Positions 50,521-59,252 of a DNA stretch of 64,000 bases are shown here, piece after piece. The stretch is from positions 1 through 64,000 of the forward strand of contig JARRKC010000033.1 in NCBI GenBank assembly GCA_037388505.1, in the 5' to 3' direction. The position numbers were made by a program, and so were the translations under genes. The DNA comes from JARRKC01 sp037388505 (GTDB lineage: Bacteria > Acidobacteriota > UBA6911 > RPQK01 > JAPXNP01). Below the pieces are notes generated by a model. It was not told the DNA's origin. It did no database searches and saw only the letters and a list, made by a program, of their open reading frames with translations. The first letter of the stretch is position 1. Every line of letters starts with the position of its first letter.

Positions 50521-53500
50521 TGGTCAACCACTCGAGAACTACCGACACTCCTTGAAGGACCTCCACTGCCGATCCTGCATCTATAGATGCTAGCAAAGAC
50601 CCATCGGCCGAAAAGTTCAAGCCCGCTCGAGTCTGCACCAGACGAACCGCCATTTCGGGTGTCAGCGGCGTGTCATCCCTGAAACTTAGACGAACCTGGG
50701 AGCCCTTCCGTTCGATCGAGGTCACTTTGAGCCGCTCTGCGATCAGCCTCAGTTTCCCATACTCGAAGAGGTTGGCCACGGCGCGTGGGTATCGCCCAAA
50801 ACGGTCGATGACCTCATCGCGCAGACCATCGAGACGGCTCTCCTCCGAGACGGTGGACAACCGCTTGTACAACCAGAGACGCGTGTTGGGGTCATCGATA
50901 TAGTGCTCTGGGATTTGAATGTCCAGTCTGAGATCAACCGTGGTGTGGACCTTGGCCGTTTCGGGCTCGCCCTTCAACTCCCGGATGGCCTGTTCCAAGA
51001 GCTTCACGTAGAGTTCGAACCCCACCGCGTCGATATGGCCGCTTTGCTCACCCCCCAGCAGATTGCCGGCTCCCCGGATCTCCAGATCGAGAGCGGCCAA
51101 CCGAAAGCCGGATCCCAGATCGCTGAACTCCTTGATCGCGGCCAGTCGTTTGCGGGCATCCTCGCTGAGCGCACCTTCGTCTCCGACCAGCAGGTAAGCG
51201 TAGGCGCGCCGGTTCGAGCGGCCGACTCGTCCGCGCAGCTGGTACAGTTCGGACAGTCCGAAGCGGTCTGCCCGATTGACGACGATCGTATTGGCGCGAG
51301 GGATATCCAGGCCGTTCTCGATGATCGTCGTGCAGACGAGCACGTCGTATTCATAGCGGAGAAAAGCCAGCATCACCTGCTCCAGTTCGTCTTCCCTCAT
51401 CTGGCCGTGGGCGACGCCGATCCTTGCTCGAGGAACGATCCTGCTCAGCTTCTGCGCGATGGCATGGATCGTCTCCACACGATTGTGCAGGAAGAAGACC
51501 TGCCCGTTGCGCTTGAGTTCCAGATCGATGGCGCTTTCGATGATCTGGTGAGAAAACCGGACCACCACGGTTTGGATCGCCAGACGATCCTTGGGTGCCG
51601 TTTCGATGATCGACAGGTCGCGGATGCCCACGAGGGACATATTGAGCGTCCGTGGAATCGGAGTCGCCGACAGAGTCAGAACATCGATTTGGGCCTTGAG
51701 CTGCTTCAGACGCTCTTTTTGCGCCACGCCAAAGCGTTGCTCCTCGTCCACGATGATCAGCCCCAGGTCGGAGAAGGAGACGTCACGCGAGAGCAGGCGG
51801 TGCGTGCCAATCAGGATGTCCACGGTTCCACCTGCAGCCTCGGCAAGAACCTCCTTTTGTGCGGCTCGCGGAACGAAGCGACTGAGCATCCCGATCTTCA
51901 CGGGAAACCCCTTGAAGCGCTCCTGAAACGTGTTGTAGTGCTGAAAAGCCAGGACTGTGGTGGGAGCCAGAAGAGCCACCTGTTTCCCGTCGTTGACCGC
52001 CTTGAAAGCTGCACGCATGGCCACTTCGGTCTTTCCATAGCCCACGTCGCCACAAACCAGGCGGTCCATCGGCTTTTCCGATTCCATATCGTGCTTGCAG
52101 GCGGAAATCGCGGCCGCCTGGTCGGGCGTCTCTTCGTATTCGAAGGAGGCGTCGAATTCACGCGTCATCTCATCGTCGGGGGCAAAGGCATGTCCACGGG
52201 CCACCTCACGCCGGGCATAGAGCTTCAGGAGCTCTTCGGCCAGATGCTGCATCGACTTCTTGATGCGAGCCTTGGTCTTCTTCCATGAGGTCCCCCCAAG
52301 GCGATCGATCTGAGGCGCAGCACCCGTCCCCGAGGCATATTTCTGGATCAGATCCAGGCGGTCCACCGGGACGTAGAGTCGGGCACCGCCGGCATACTCG
52401 AGAATCACGAACTCCCCGTTCTGGTCCCCGACACCGATCTGCTGCAGCCCTCGAAAGATTCCTATCCCGTGATCCACGTGAACCACGTAGTCCCCTTCAC
52501 GTAGATCTCGAAAATCGGAGATGAAGGTTCCTACGGCTTCCGTAGAGGATCGCTCGACCCGCCGAACCTCCCTCTCGCCGAAGACTTCCTTCTCTGTGAT
52601 CACCCGAAGTCCCAGTTCCGCCGAACTGAATCCGGACTCGAGCTTGCCCACCGTGACCGCGACCGGATGGAGAAGAGCTTCCTGGAAACCGGAGCGAGCC
52701 ACCGTGATCCCCGCTTCGTACTCGCGAAAGACTTCTGCGAGTCTTTCCATCATGCCTTCCGTGTGCATGACGAAAATGACCTGCTCATCGGCTTTCCTGG
52801 ATTGATCGATTTCCTTGAGGACTTCCTGGATGCGCCCGCGATAGGAGACCACCGGGCGGAAGTCGAAACGCTCCGCCTCTTCCGGGTGAGAAGACAGCAC
52901 CTCCACCCGATAGGTGGGGAATGCCTCGAACCATCCCTCGACGCGGGACCAATCCAGGTACAGGCTGGCGGGCGGCAGCGCGGGAATCCCTTCCAGATCA
53001 CAATCTTGATAGCCCTGCCGGGCCTTCTCCCACCGGTCTTCGACGATGGACAGCAGCTCCTCGGGCTCGCTGAGCACCAACACCAGTTCCTGTTGTCGCC
53101 CTGCTAAATAGTCGAACAGAGTCGAGCTCAGCGGCATCACCAGCGGAAAGAGGAATTCGAAACCATTGAAGAGCTCACCGTTTTCAGTGAATTGAAAAAG
53201 CTCGGAGAGTCTCTCGGCAAAGCGGACCTCGCTCCAGCGTCGGTGTGCCTGTTCGTTCCATTGTGCGATCTCGTCGGCCGAGGGAGTCAGTTCCCGCATG
53301 GGTACGATCTCGCAATCGCGGATCAAACCGACGGACCGCTGCGTGGAGGGATCGAATTGCCGGATCGATTCGATCTCGTCGCCGAAGAATTCGAGGCGGA
53401 CGGGAGTCTCGTACGAAGGCGAGAAGACATCGATGATGCCCCCTCGAAAGGAGAACTCGCCGGGACCGGCCACCGGATCTTCATGGAAGTACCCCATGGA

Positions 53501-54022
53501 GCGAAGCTGGAGAATCAGATCATCTCGGGAAGTGCGTTCACCAATCGTCGCCTTCAGGCAGCGGCGGCTCAATTCGTCGGGATCCGCGGAGCGCAACATC
53601 AGGGATGAGACGGAGGTAACAACGATGCCCCTGAAGCCTCGCGCCAGGCGTGCCAACGCCTCGGCTCTACGGGAAGCGATCTCGGGGTGAGGCGACAACC
53701 CGCGATAGGGATCCGTCTCCAGCCCCGGAATCACCAGGACATCCTTGCTGCGGTCCCCGGGGAGAAAGAACTGGATGTCGCGGGCCAGTTCCTCTGCGGT
53801 CTGCGTGCTTCGCGTCACCCAAACCAGTGGTCCGCCTCGCTCCAGGTAGAATCCTGCAAACACGAAGGCGGCGTTGGCCGTCGAAAGCCCTTCGAGCCAA
53901 TGGGAACGGGATATCTTCGCGGATATCGCCGACGGATACGAGCTTGCCACCGGGGAATCAGACACCCCGTCCTGTCCCTCGGATCCGCTCGATGATTCCG
54001 GTCGTGGAAAAACCTTGCTCAA
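50510..54022 (-). CDS. mfd: transcription-repair coupling factor
   Basis: A 1170-residue ATP-dependent translocase that removes stalled RNA polymerase and recruits UvrA. UvrB-like region at the N-terminus, the CarD-like RNA polymerase interaction domain (EGDYVVHVDHGIGIFRGL, YVPVDRLDLIQKY), then helicase motifs DRLVCGDVGYGKTEVAMRA, IVDEEQRFGVAQKE, SATPIPRTLNM and QLRGRVGRSNRRAYAYLL, and a TRCF C-terminal domain. The start is TTG 54022, inside rfaE2; a later start is possible. Confidence 0.95.
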   Translation of the reverse strand: MSKVFPRPESSSGSEGQDGVSDSPVASSYPSAISAKISRSHWLEGLSTANAAFVFAGFYLERGGPLVWVTRSTQTAEELARDIQFFLPGDRSKDVLVIPGLETDPYRGLSPHPEIASRRAEALARLARGFRGIVVTSVSSLMLRSADPDELSRRCLKATIGERTSRDDLILQLRSMGYFHEDPVAGPGEFSFRGGIIDVFSPSYETPVRLEFFGDEIESIRQFDPSTQRSVGLIRDCEIVPMRELTPSADEIAQWNEQAHRRWSEVRFAERLSELFQFTENGELFNGFEFLFPLVMPLSSTLFDYLAGRQQELVLVLSEPEELLSIVEDRWEKARQGYQDCDLEGIPALPPASLYLDWSRVEGWFEAFPTYRVEVLSSHPEEAERFDFRPVVSYRGRIQEVLKEIDQSRKADEQVIFVMHTEGMMERLAEVFREYEAGITVARSGFQEALLHPVAVTVGKLESGFSSAELGLRVITEKEVFGEREVRRVERSSTEAVGTFISDFRDLREGDYVVHVDHGIGIFRGLQQIGVGDQNGEFVILEYAGGARLYVPVDRLDLIQKYASGTGAAPQIDRLGGTSWKKTKARIKKSMQHLAEELLKLYARREVARGHAFAPDDEMTREFDASFEYEETPDQAAAISACKHDMESEKPMDRLVCGDVGYGKTEVAMRAAFKAVNDGKQVALLAPTTVLAFQHYNTFQERFKGFPVKIGMLSRFVPRAAQKEVLAEAAGGTVDILIGTHRLLSRDVSFSDLGLIIVDEEQRFGVAQKERLKQLKAQIDVLTLSATPIPRTLNMSLVGIRDLSIIETAPKDRLAIQTVVVRFSHQIIESAIDLELKRNGQVFFLHNRVETIHAIAQKLSRIVPRARIGVAHGQMREDELEQVMLAFLRYEYDVLVCTTIIENGLDIPRANTIVVNRADRFGLSELYQLRGRVGRSNRRAYAYLLVGDEGALSEDARKRLAAIKEFSDLGSGFRLAALDLEIRGAGNLLGGEQSGHIDAVGFELYVKLLEQAIRELKGEPETAKVHTTVDLRLDIQIPEHYIDDPNTRLWLYKRLSTVSEESRLDGLRDEVIDRFGRYPRAVANLFEYGKLRLIAERLKVTSIERKGSQVRLSFRDDTPLTPEMAVRLVQTRAGLNFSADGSLLASIDAGSAVEVLQGVSVVLEWLTNAA

Positions 54023-54461
54023 ATTCGATTGTCACTACCTGCCCGCCGCGCTGTTCGACCGATCGACGACCGACGATCTGATCTTTCGGCCAGTCACCAC
54101 CCTTCACGAGCACATCCGGACGAAGCTGTTCAATGACCTCGAGCGGCGTGTCTTCGGTGAAGATCGTCACGTAATCCACGCACTGGAGCGCTGCCACTAC
54201 CTCACTTCGATCGGACTCCGGGATGACGGGACGGCCCGGTCCTTTGAGACGGCGAACCGAATCGTCAGAATTGACCGCAATCACTAGAATATCACCGAGC
54301 GCTCGCGCACGTTCAAGGTAGCGTACATGCCCGGGGTGCAGCAGATCGAAGCATCCGTTCGTGAAGACGACGCGCCGGCCCTGGCCCTGCAGACTCCCGA
54401 TCAAGGCCGCCAGACGGGTCCTGGACATGACTTTGTCGCGGGCAGTACCGTGGGCATTCAT
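53958..54461 (-). CDS. rfaE2: D-glycero-beta-D-manno-heptose 1-phosphate adenylyltransferase
   Basis: Makes ADP-heptose for LPS core. 167 residues of the cytidylyltransferase fold: FTNGCFDLLHPGHVRYLERA with the HxGH motif, then VNSDDSVRRLKGPGRPV and VKGGDWPKDQIVG. It is the stand-alone form, without the kinase half of RfaE. Agrees with the GT9 gene at 37.8 kb. It overlaps mfd by 65 bases and lies 7 bases after cdaR. Confidence 0.93.
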   Translation of the reverse strand: MNAHGTARDKVMSRTRLAALIGSLQGQGRRVVFTNGCFDLLHPGHVRYLERARALGDILVIAVNSDDSVRRLKGPGRPVIPESDRSEVVAALQCVDYVTIFTEDTPLEVIEQLRPDVLVKGGDWPKDQIVGRRSVEQRGGQVVTIEFEQGFSTTGIIERIRGTGRGV

Positions 54462-54468
54462 CCAGGGC

Positions 54469-55413
54469 TCACCGAGGCTTGGGGATCGTGACCTTGAGCG
54501 TTGGCGGTTCGACCGACTCGACGCGCGCCACGCTGCGATATTCGTCGGGGATGAAGACTCGCGCGGGCAAATCCACCGTGTCTCCCGGGGAGACGTTTCC
54601 GCCGAGAGTGACGTAAGCGTAGAACTCCTTGGTCTGGACGTCGTCGGTGTAGGAAACGGGAACCGAGACGGAGGCCGCTACGCGCCGGGGAGACACCCGC
54701 GCCCGCAGTTCTTCCGGTATGACCCGGACCTGGAGGTGCATGGAGACCTCCCTCCGTTTCTCTTCGATGACCACGAAGACGTCGACCGAGGAGGCGTTTT
54801 CGATTCTGAGCCGGGAATCCTCCAGGTCAAGATAGACCTTCTGGTGAAAGCTCTGATCGCGGCCTGCGATATCGATCGACTCCGTCTCCGCCGTCGTGGT
54901 TCGCTCGAGGCTCGATTCAGGACCGCTGATCAGCACTTCGCTCGGCATCACTCGCACTTCGCGTATCTGGTAGCCGGGAGCCGGCTGACCGACGATGGAA
55001 GGCTGGACGCGCACCGTCTTGCGCCGGATCCGCTCGAGCTGGAGGCGGATGCGCCGCTGCTCGATCCCTTCTATCTGCACGCCGCTGGGTACGTTACGAA
55101 TGTTCCGTTCGGTGATCGGGACGACGGTCGTGCCAGGCTCCGCGCTGCTGAGATCGATGACGGCGGCCAACTGTCGTTCATCCATGCGCAACGAACTGGG
55201 CCGAGAAATGACGACATTGACCTCGCGCGGGTAGTCGTTCGTGATCTCCAGCTGCTGAGGCATATTGATGAACTCGACCGGAATGGCGACCGATCTTTGG
55301 ACACGTTGTTGACCCGCGATCTGCGCCCAGAGGAGGAACGCCAGTCCCACAGAAGTCAGCTTCAGCGCCCAGTTGTCGAGCAGCAGACCGCGCAGGAACG
55401 CCAACCAGTTCAT
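54469..55413 (-). CDS. cdaR: YbbR-domain protein, CdaA regulator
   Basis: A 314-residue membrane-anchored protein: N-terminal helix (about 15-34) then three to four YbbR repeats (VEFINMPQQLEITNDYP; VQPSIVGQPAPGYQIREVRV). CdaR binds and tunes the diadenylate cyclase CdaA. It overlaps cdaA by 4 bases (ATGA), the usual arrangement. glmM, the third common member, is not next to it; rfaE2 follows. Confidence 0.93.
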   Translation of the reverse strand: MNWLAFLRGLLLDNWALKLTSVGLAFLLWAQIAGQQRVQRSVAIPVEFINMPQQLEITNDYPREVNVVISRPSSLRMDERQLAAVIDLSSAEPGTTVVPITERNIRNVPSGVQIEGIEQRRIRLQLERIRRKTVRVQPSIVGQPAPGYQIREVRVMPSEVLISGPESSLERTTTAETESIDIAGRDQSFHQKVYLDLEDSRLRIENASSVDVFVVIEEKRREVSMHLQVRVIPEELRARVSPRRVAASVSVPVSYTDDVQTKEFYAYVTLGGNVSPGDTVDLPARVFIPDEYRSVARVESVEPPTLKVTIPKPR

Positions 55414-56231
55414 ACCGCCTCGCTCCGCTGCTGTCGGGTGTCCGGAACTCCACGCTTCCGATCCTTGCCCGGCCCCTCCGAAATCGTTTCGAGGTACTTC
55501 AGCAGGCGCGGGCCGTCCAAGTTCCGCGTGATCTCTCCCTCATGCACGACCGAGATGGTCCCGGTTTCTTCGGAAACGACCACGGCAATGGCATCGGTCT
55601 CTTCGGTGATTCCAATGGCGGCCCGGTGGCGCGTGCCAAGCTCCTTGCTCAAATAAGGGTCGAGGGTCAGAGGCAGGAAGCAGGCCGCGGCACTGATCCG
55701 TTCACCCTGAATGATCACCGATCCGTCGTGTAGTGAGCTGCTGGGATTGAAAACGCTCACCAGCAGATCGTAGGTCAGGAAGGCATCCAGCTTGATCCCG
55801 CTTTCAACGTAGTTGCGAAGACCGATCTCCTGCTGAATGACGATCAGGCCTCCAATCTTCTGAGACGAGAGCGTCGTCGCGGCAAGCACGATTTCTTCGA
55901 AGATGTTCCTTTCCTTGCCACGGATCATATGGGAGAAGAACTTCCCCCTCCCCAGCTTGGTCAAACCCCTTCGAATCTCCGACTGGAAGATCACGATCAA
56001 GGCAAACACGAAGTAGGTGAAGAAGTTCTGAAGGATCCACTCGACCGTCCGAAGTTCGAGGACTCTCGCGAGGTAGTAAAACAGTGCCAGAGCGGTCACT
56101 CCCACAGTCATCTGCCAGCCGCGGGTCCCCTTGATCAGCAGCAGGAATTGGTAGAACAGGATGGCGACCAGAACGATCTCGAACGCATCCCGAAATCCCA
56201 ATCTGGAGAAAGCAGCGATCAGATCATGCAT
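55410..56231 (-). CDS. cdaA: diadenylate cyclase CdaA
   Basis: Makes the second messenger c-di-AMP from two ATP. 273 residues: three membrane helices (about 17-80), then the DAC domain. The active site is LHDGSVII (Asp169-Gly170) and GTRHRAA (Arg201-His202-Arg203). The usual DGA reads DGS. Overlaps folP by 8 bases. c-di-AMP controls potassium and osmolyte balance in many bacteria. Confidence 0.95.
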   Translation of the reverse strand: MHDLIAAFSRLGFRDAFEIVLVAILFYQFLLLIKGTRGWQMTVGVTALALFYYLARVLELRTVEWILQNFFTYFVFALIVIFQSEIRRGLTKLGRGKFFSHMIRGKERNIFEEIVLAATTLSSQKIGGLIVIQQEIGLRNYVESGIKLDAFLTYDLLVSVFNPSSSLHDGSVIIQGERISAAACFLPLTLDPYLSKELGTRHRAAIGITEETDAIAVVVSEETGTISVVHEGEITRNLDGPRLLKYLETISEGPGKDRKRGVPDTRQQRSEAV

Positions 56232-57117
56232 TGATTACAGTCCAAGGTTCCTCGGCCAAGATCGCGTCCACAACGTCGGCCACCTGGCGGATCTCCTCGA
56301 CATCATGGACGCGCAGGACATGGGCCCCACGCATCATACAGCAGGCACAAGCACCGGCCGTTCCAAGCACCCTGTCATCAACGGGACGATCCAGTATTGC
56401 GCCGATCCATCCTTTGCGGGACGGACCGACCAAAATGGGAAGGTTCAGTCGCGCTAATTCGGGCAACCGGTTCATCAAGACCAGGTTGTCTTTCACCGTC
56501 TTGCCAAAGCCGATACCTGGATCCAGCAGTATTCTACCACGCGGTATATGCCATTCATGCGCTTGATTTACTGAGACTTGCAGGTCCTTCACAACCTCGG
56601 ACAAGATGTCTGGACTGGGAGGAATCACCTGCATCGTCTTGGGCGTCCCGCGCATGTGCATGAGAACGACGCCGGCCTGGAAGCGAGCAACGACTTCCGC
56701 CATCCCGGGATCGAAACGCAACGCGCTGATATCGTTGATGATGTCCGCGCCGGCCTCCAATGCCTGCCGGGCGACCGGAGCCTTCCAGGTGTCGACCGAG
56801 ATCATGACCGAGGTCTTCGGACGGATCGACTCGAGAACCGGAAGCACCCGATCCCGCTCTTCCTGAGCTGAAATCGGAGATGACCCGGGGCGGCTCGATT
56901 CACCCCCCAGATCGAGGATATCGATTCCCTGTTCGACGAGCTGGAGAGAGTAGTCAGAGGCCGCAGAGGCATCCTGATACCGGCCGCCATCAGAAAACGA
57001 ATCAGGTGTCAGGTTGACGATTCCCATCAACCTCGTTCTGAGGCCGAGCTCGAGGGTCTTTTCGCGAGCTCGGAATTCGAACACGGCCCGGCCCATGGGA
57101 TCCTCACCCTCCAACAT
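56224..57117 (-). CDS. folP: dihydropteroate synthase
   Basis: Joins p-aminobenzoate to the pterin diphosphate in folate synthesis; the target of sulfonamides. 297 residues with MGIVNLTPDSFSDGGRY, DILDLGGESSRPGS, the pterin-site lysine block LVGPSRKGWIG and DPGIGFGKT. It lies between ftsH and cdaA, an arrangement common in several phyla. Confidence 0.95.
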   Translation of the reverse strand: MLEGEDPMGRAVFEFRAREKTLELGLRTRLMGIVNLTPDSFSDGGRYQDASAASDYSLQLVEQGIDILDLGGESSRPGSSPISAQEERDRVLPVLESIRPKTSVMISVDTWKAPVARQALEAGADIINDISALRFDPGMAEVVARFQAGVVLMHMRGTPKTMQVIPPSPDILSEVVKDLQVSVNQAHEWHIPRGRILLDPGIGFGKTVKDNLVLMNRLPELARLNLPILVGPSRKGWIGAILDRPVDDRVLGTAGACACCMMRGAHVLRVHDVEEIRQVADVVDAILAEEPWTVINA

Positions 57118-57201
57118 CTCAGGCGAGAAAAGGACGGAACCCTCGTGGAGCCAACGTCAGGCCCCAAGGTGCCGGGACAGGAAGCATCGCGTCCGAATGG
57201 A

Positions 57202-59151
57202 TCAGGCGGTAGCCGGCCGCTCATTCGGCTTGACCAGGCGAGGAAGCGGCTCGTCCTTCTCTTGCTCTTTACGATCGTGGTCCGACGCGGCGTGGGTCGT
57301 CTCGCCTCCGGCCGTGCTCCCTACCCGGATCGGCTCACCCTGCATGACTTTTTCGATCTCATCGGAACCGAGGGTCTCGTACTCCAGGAGAGCCTCAGCA
57401 AGACGAATCAGCCTTTCCCGGTTCTCTCCGAGGATCTTTTCAGCCCGTCCGTACGCGTCCAGCACGATCCGCTTCACCTCTTCGTCGATCTTGATCGCCG
57501 TACTCTCGGAGTAATCCTGATGCCTCGAAATCTCGCGACCGAGAAAGATCTGCTCTTCCTTCTTGCCGAAGGTCAGAGGCCCAAGCTCATCGCTCATTCC
57601 CCATTCACAGACCATCTTGCGTGCCAGGTCGGTGACGCGTTCCAGATCGTTCGCCGCACCCGTCGTCGTGCTCCCGAGGAACATCTCCTCCGCAATTCGG
57701 CCGGCCAAGAGAATCGTGATACTGCCATCCATGTACTCGCGGGCGTAATTGTACTTGTCTTCCTCGGGAAGCTGCATGGTCACGCCCAAGGCACGGCCGC
57801 GAGGAATGATGGTCACCTTGTGAAGCGGATCCGACTCCGGCAGCATGTAGGCCACCAGCGCATGTCCGGCCTCGTGGTAGGCCGTGTTGCGCTTTTCCTT
57901 CTCGTTCATGACCATGGACCGCCGTTCCTTGCCCATCAGAACCTTGTCCTTGGCCTCCTCGAAGTCGGCCTGCATGACGGATTTCCGATCACGGCGGGCC
58001 GCCACCAAAGCCGCTTCATTGACCATGTTGGCCAGCTGAGCTCCGGAAAATCCAGGCGTACCGCGAGCCAGCACCGAGATGTCCACATCCTCCGACAGGG
58101 GGATCTTGCGCGTGTGGACCTTGAGGATTCCTTCACGCCCCTTGATATCAGGCAGAGAGACGATCACCTGCCGGTCGAAACGTCCGGGACGCAGCAACGC
58201 CGGGTCCAGGACATCGGGCCGGTTGGTTGCTGCAATCAGGATGACGCCTTCATTCGACTCGAAACCGTCCATCTCGACCAGTAGCTGATTCAGAGTCTGT
58301 TCACGTTCGTCATGCCCGCCGCCCAAACCAGCGCCGCGGTGCCGCCCCACCGCATCGATCTCGTCGATGAAGATGATGCAGGGTGCGTTCTTTTTGCCCT
58401 GTTCGAAAAGGTCACGCACGCGGCTGGCACCGACCCCGACGAACATCTCGACGAAATCGGAACCGCTGATACTGAAGAAGGGCACATTCGCCTCACCCGC
58501 AATGGCGCGCGCGAGAAGGGTCTTGCCGGTTCCGGGAGGTCCCATGAGCAGGACTCCCTTGGGGATCCTTCCTCCCAGTTTCTGGAACTTCTGGGGCTCT
58601 TTCAGGAACTCGACGATCTCCTGGAGTTCCTCCTTGGCCTCTTCGATTCCAGCGACATCCTTGAAGGTGACCTTCTTCTGCTGGTTCGTCGACAGACGCG
58701 CCCGGCTCTTGCCGAACGACAGCGCCTTGTTCCCGCCGCTCTGCATCTGCCTCATCAAGAAGATCCAAAAGGCCACGAACAGGATAATCGGGAACCAGGA
58801 GGTGAGCAGCATGTAGATCCAGCCGCCCTGGTCGTCTTCGCGGATCTGAACGATCATTCCCTTTGCGATGAGCGAATTGGCAACGTCCTTTTCCGCCCCA
58901 TCCGGGATCAAGACCGAGAACTTGTGATCGTTGCCGGATTCCACGTAGGTCCCTTCCACGTGGTTGCCCGTGATGACGATCGGATTGCTCTGACTGCTTC
59001 TGAGTGCGTCGCTTTGGGTCAAGCTGTCGAAGCGCGAGTATGTGATGTCCTTGGCGTCGGCGTTCTTGAAGCTATTGAGGAAATTCCACAAGACGACGAC
59101 GGCAACGACAATGACAATCCAAAGAAATACATTCTTGGCTGTAGTGTTCAA
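57202..59151 (-). CDS. ftsH: ATP-dependent zinc metalloprotease FtsH
   Basis: A membrane AAA+ protease of 649 residues. Two membrane helices (about 9-25 and 113-133), Walker A GPPGTGKT (204-211), Walker B FIDEID (261-266), SRH region, and zinc motif HEAGH (426-430). It degrades misfolded membrane proteins and regulators. The start is TTG 59151 behind GGGAGG. A TATAAT is about 30 bases upstream. Confidence 0.96.
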   Translation of the reverse strand: MNTTAKNVFLWIVIVVAVVVLWNFLNSFKNADAKDITYSRFDSLTQSDALRSSQSNPIVITGNHVEGTYVESGNDHKFSVLIPDGAEKDVANSLIAKGMIVQIREDDQGGWIYMLLTSWFPIILFVAFWIFLMRQMQSGGNKALSFGKSRARLSTNQQKKVTFKDVAGIEEAKEELQEIVEFLKEPQKFQKLGGRIPKGVLLMGPPGTGKTLLARAIAGEANVPFFSISGSDFVEMFVGVGASRVRDLFEQGKKNAPCIIFIDEIDAVGRHRGAGLGGGHDEREQTLNQLLVEMDGFESNEGVILIAATNRPDVLDPALLRPGRFDRQVIVSLPDIKGREGILKVHTRKIPLSEDVDISVLARGTPGFSGAQLANMVNEAALVAARRDRKSVMQADFEEAKDKVLMGKERRSMVMNEKEKRNTAYHEAGHALVAYMLPESDPLHKVTIIPRGRALGVTMQLPEEDKYNYAREYMDGSITILLAGRIAEEMFLGSTTTGAANDLERVTDLARKMVCEWGMSDELGPLTFGKKEEQIFLGREISRHQDYSESTAIKIDEEVKRIVLDAYGRAEKILGENRERLIRLAEALLEYETLGSDEIEKVMQGEPIRVGSTAGGETTHAASDHDRKEQEKDEPLPRLVKPNERPATA

Positions 59152-59180
59152 TACGGAACCTCCCAGGTCCGAATGGCCCT

Positions 59181-59186
59181 ATTATA
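59181..59186 (-). promoter_or_regulatory. -10 element (TATAAT) of ftsH
   Basis: Minus-strand TATAAT, 29 bases before the TTG start, leaving a leader of about 23 bases with GGGAGG. No good -35 is seen. Confidence 0.5.
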
Positions 59187-59252
59187 GGCGAATATGCTCC
59201 AAGCCGCCATCACGCTGTGACCAAGCGGAACCTGTTGCTCTTCTTTTTCACT

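Noticed and set aside
50903..52288. 461-residue open frame opposite mfd
   Set aside because: Lies entirely antisense to conserved Mfd helicase sequence and has no family-like motif.
54361..55656. 431-residue open frame opposite cdaR and rfaE2
   Set aside because: Antisense shadow; composition dominated by Arg, Asp and His.
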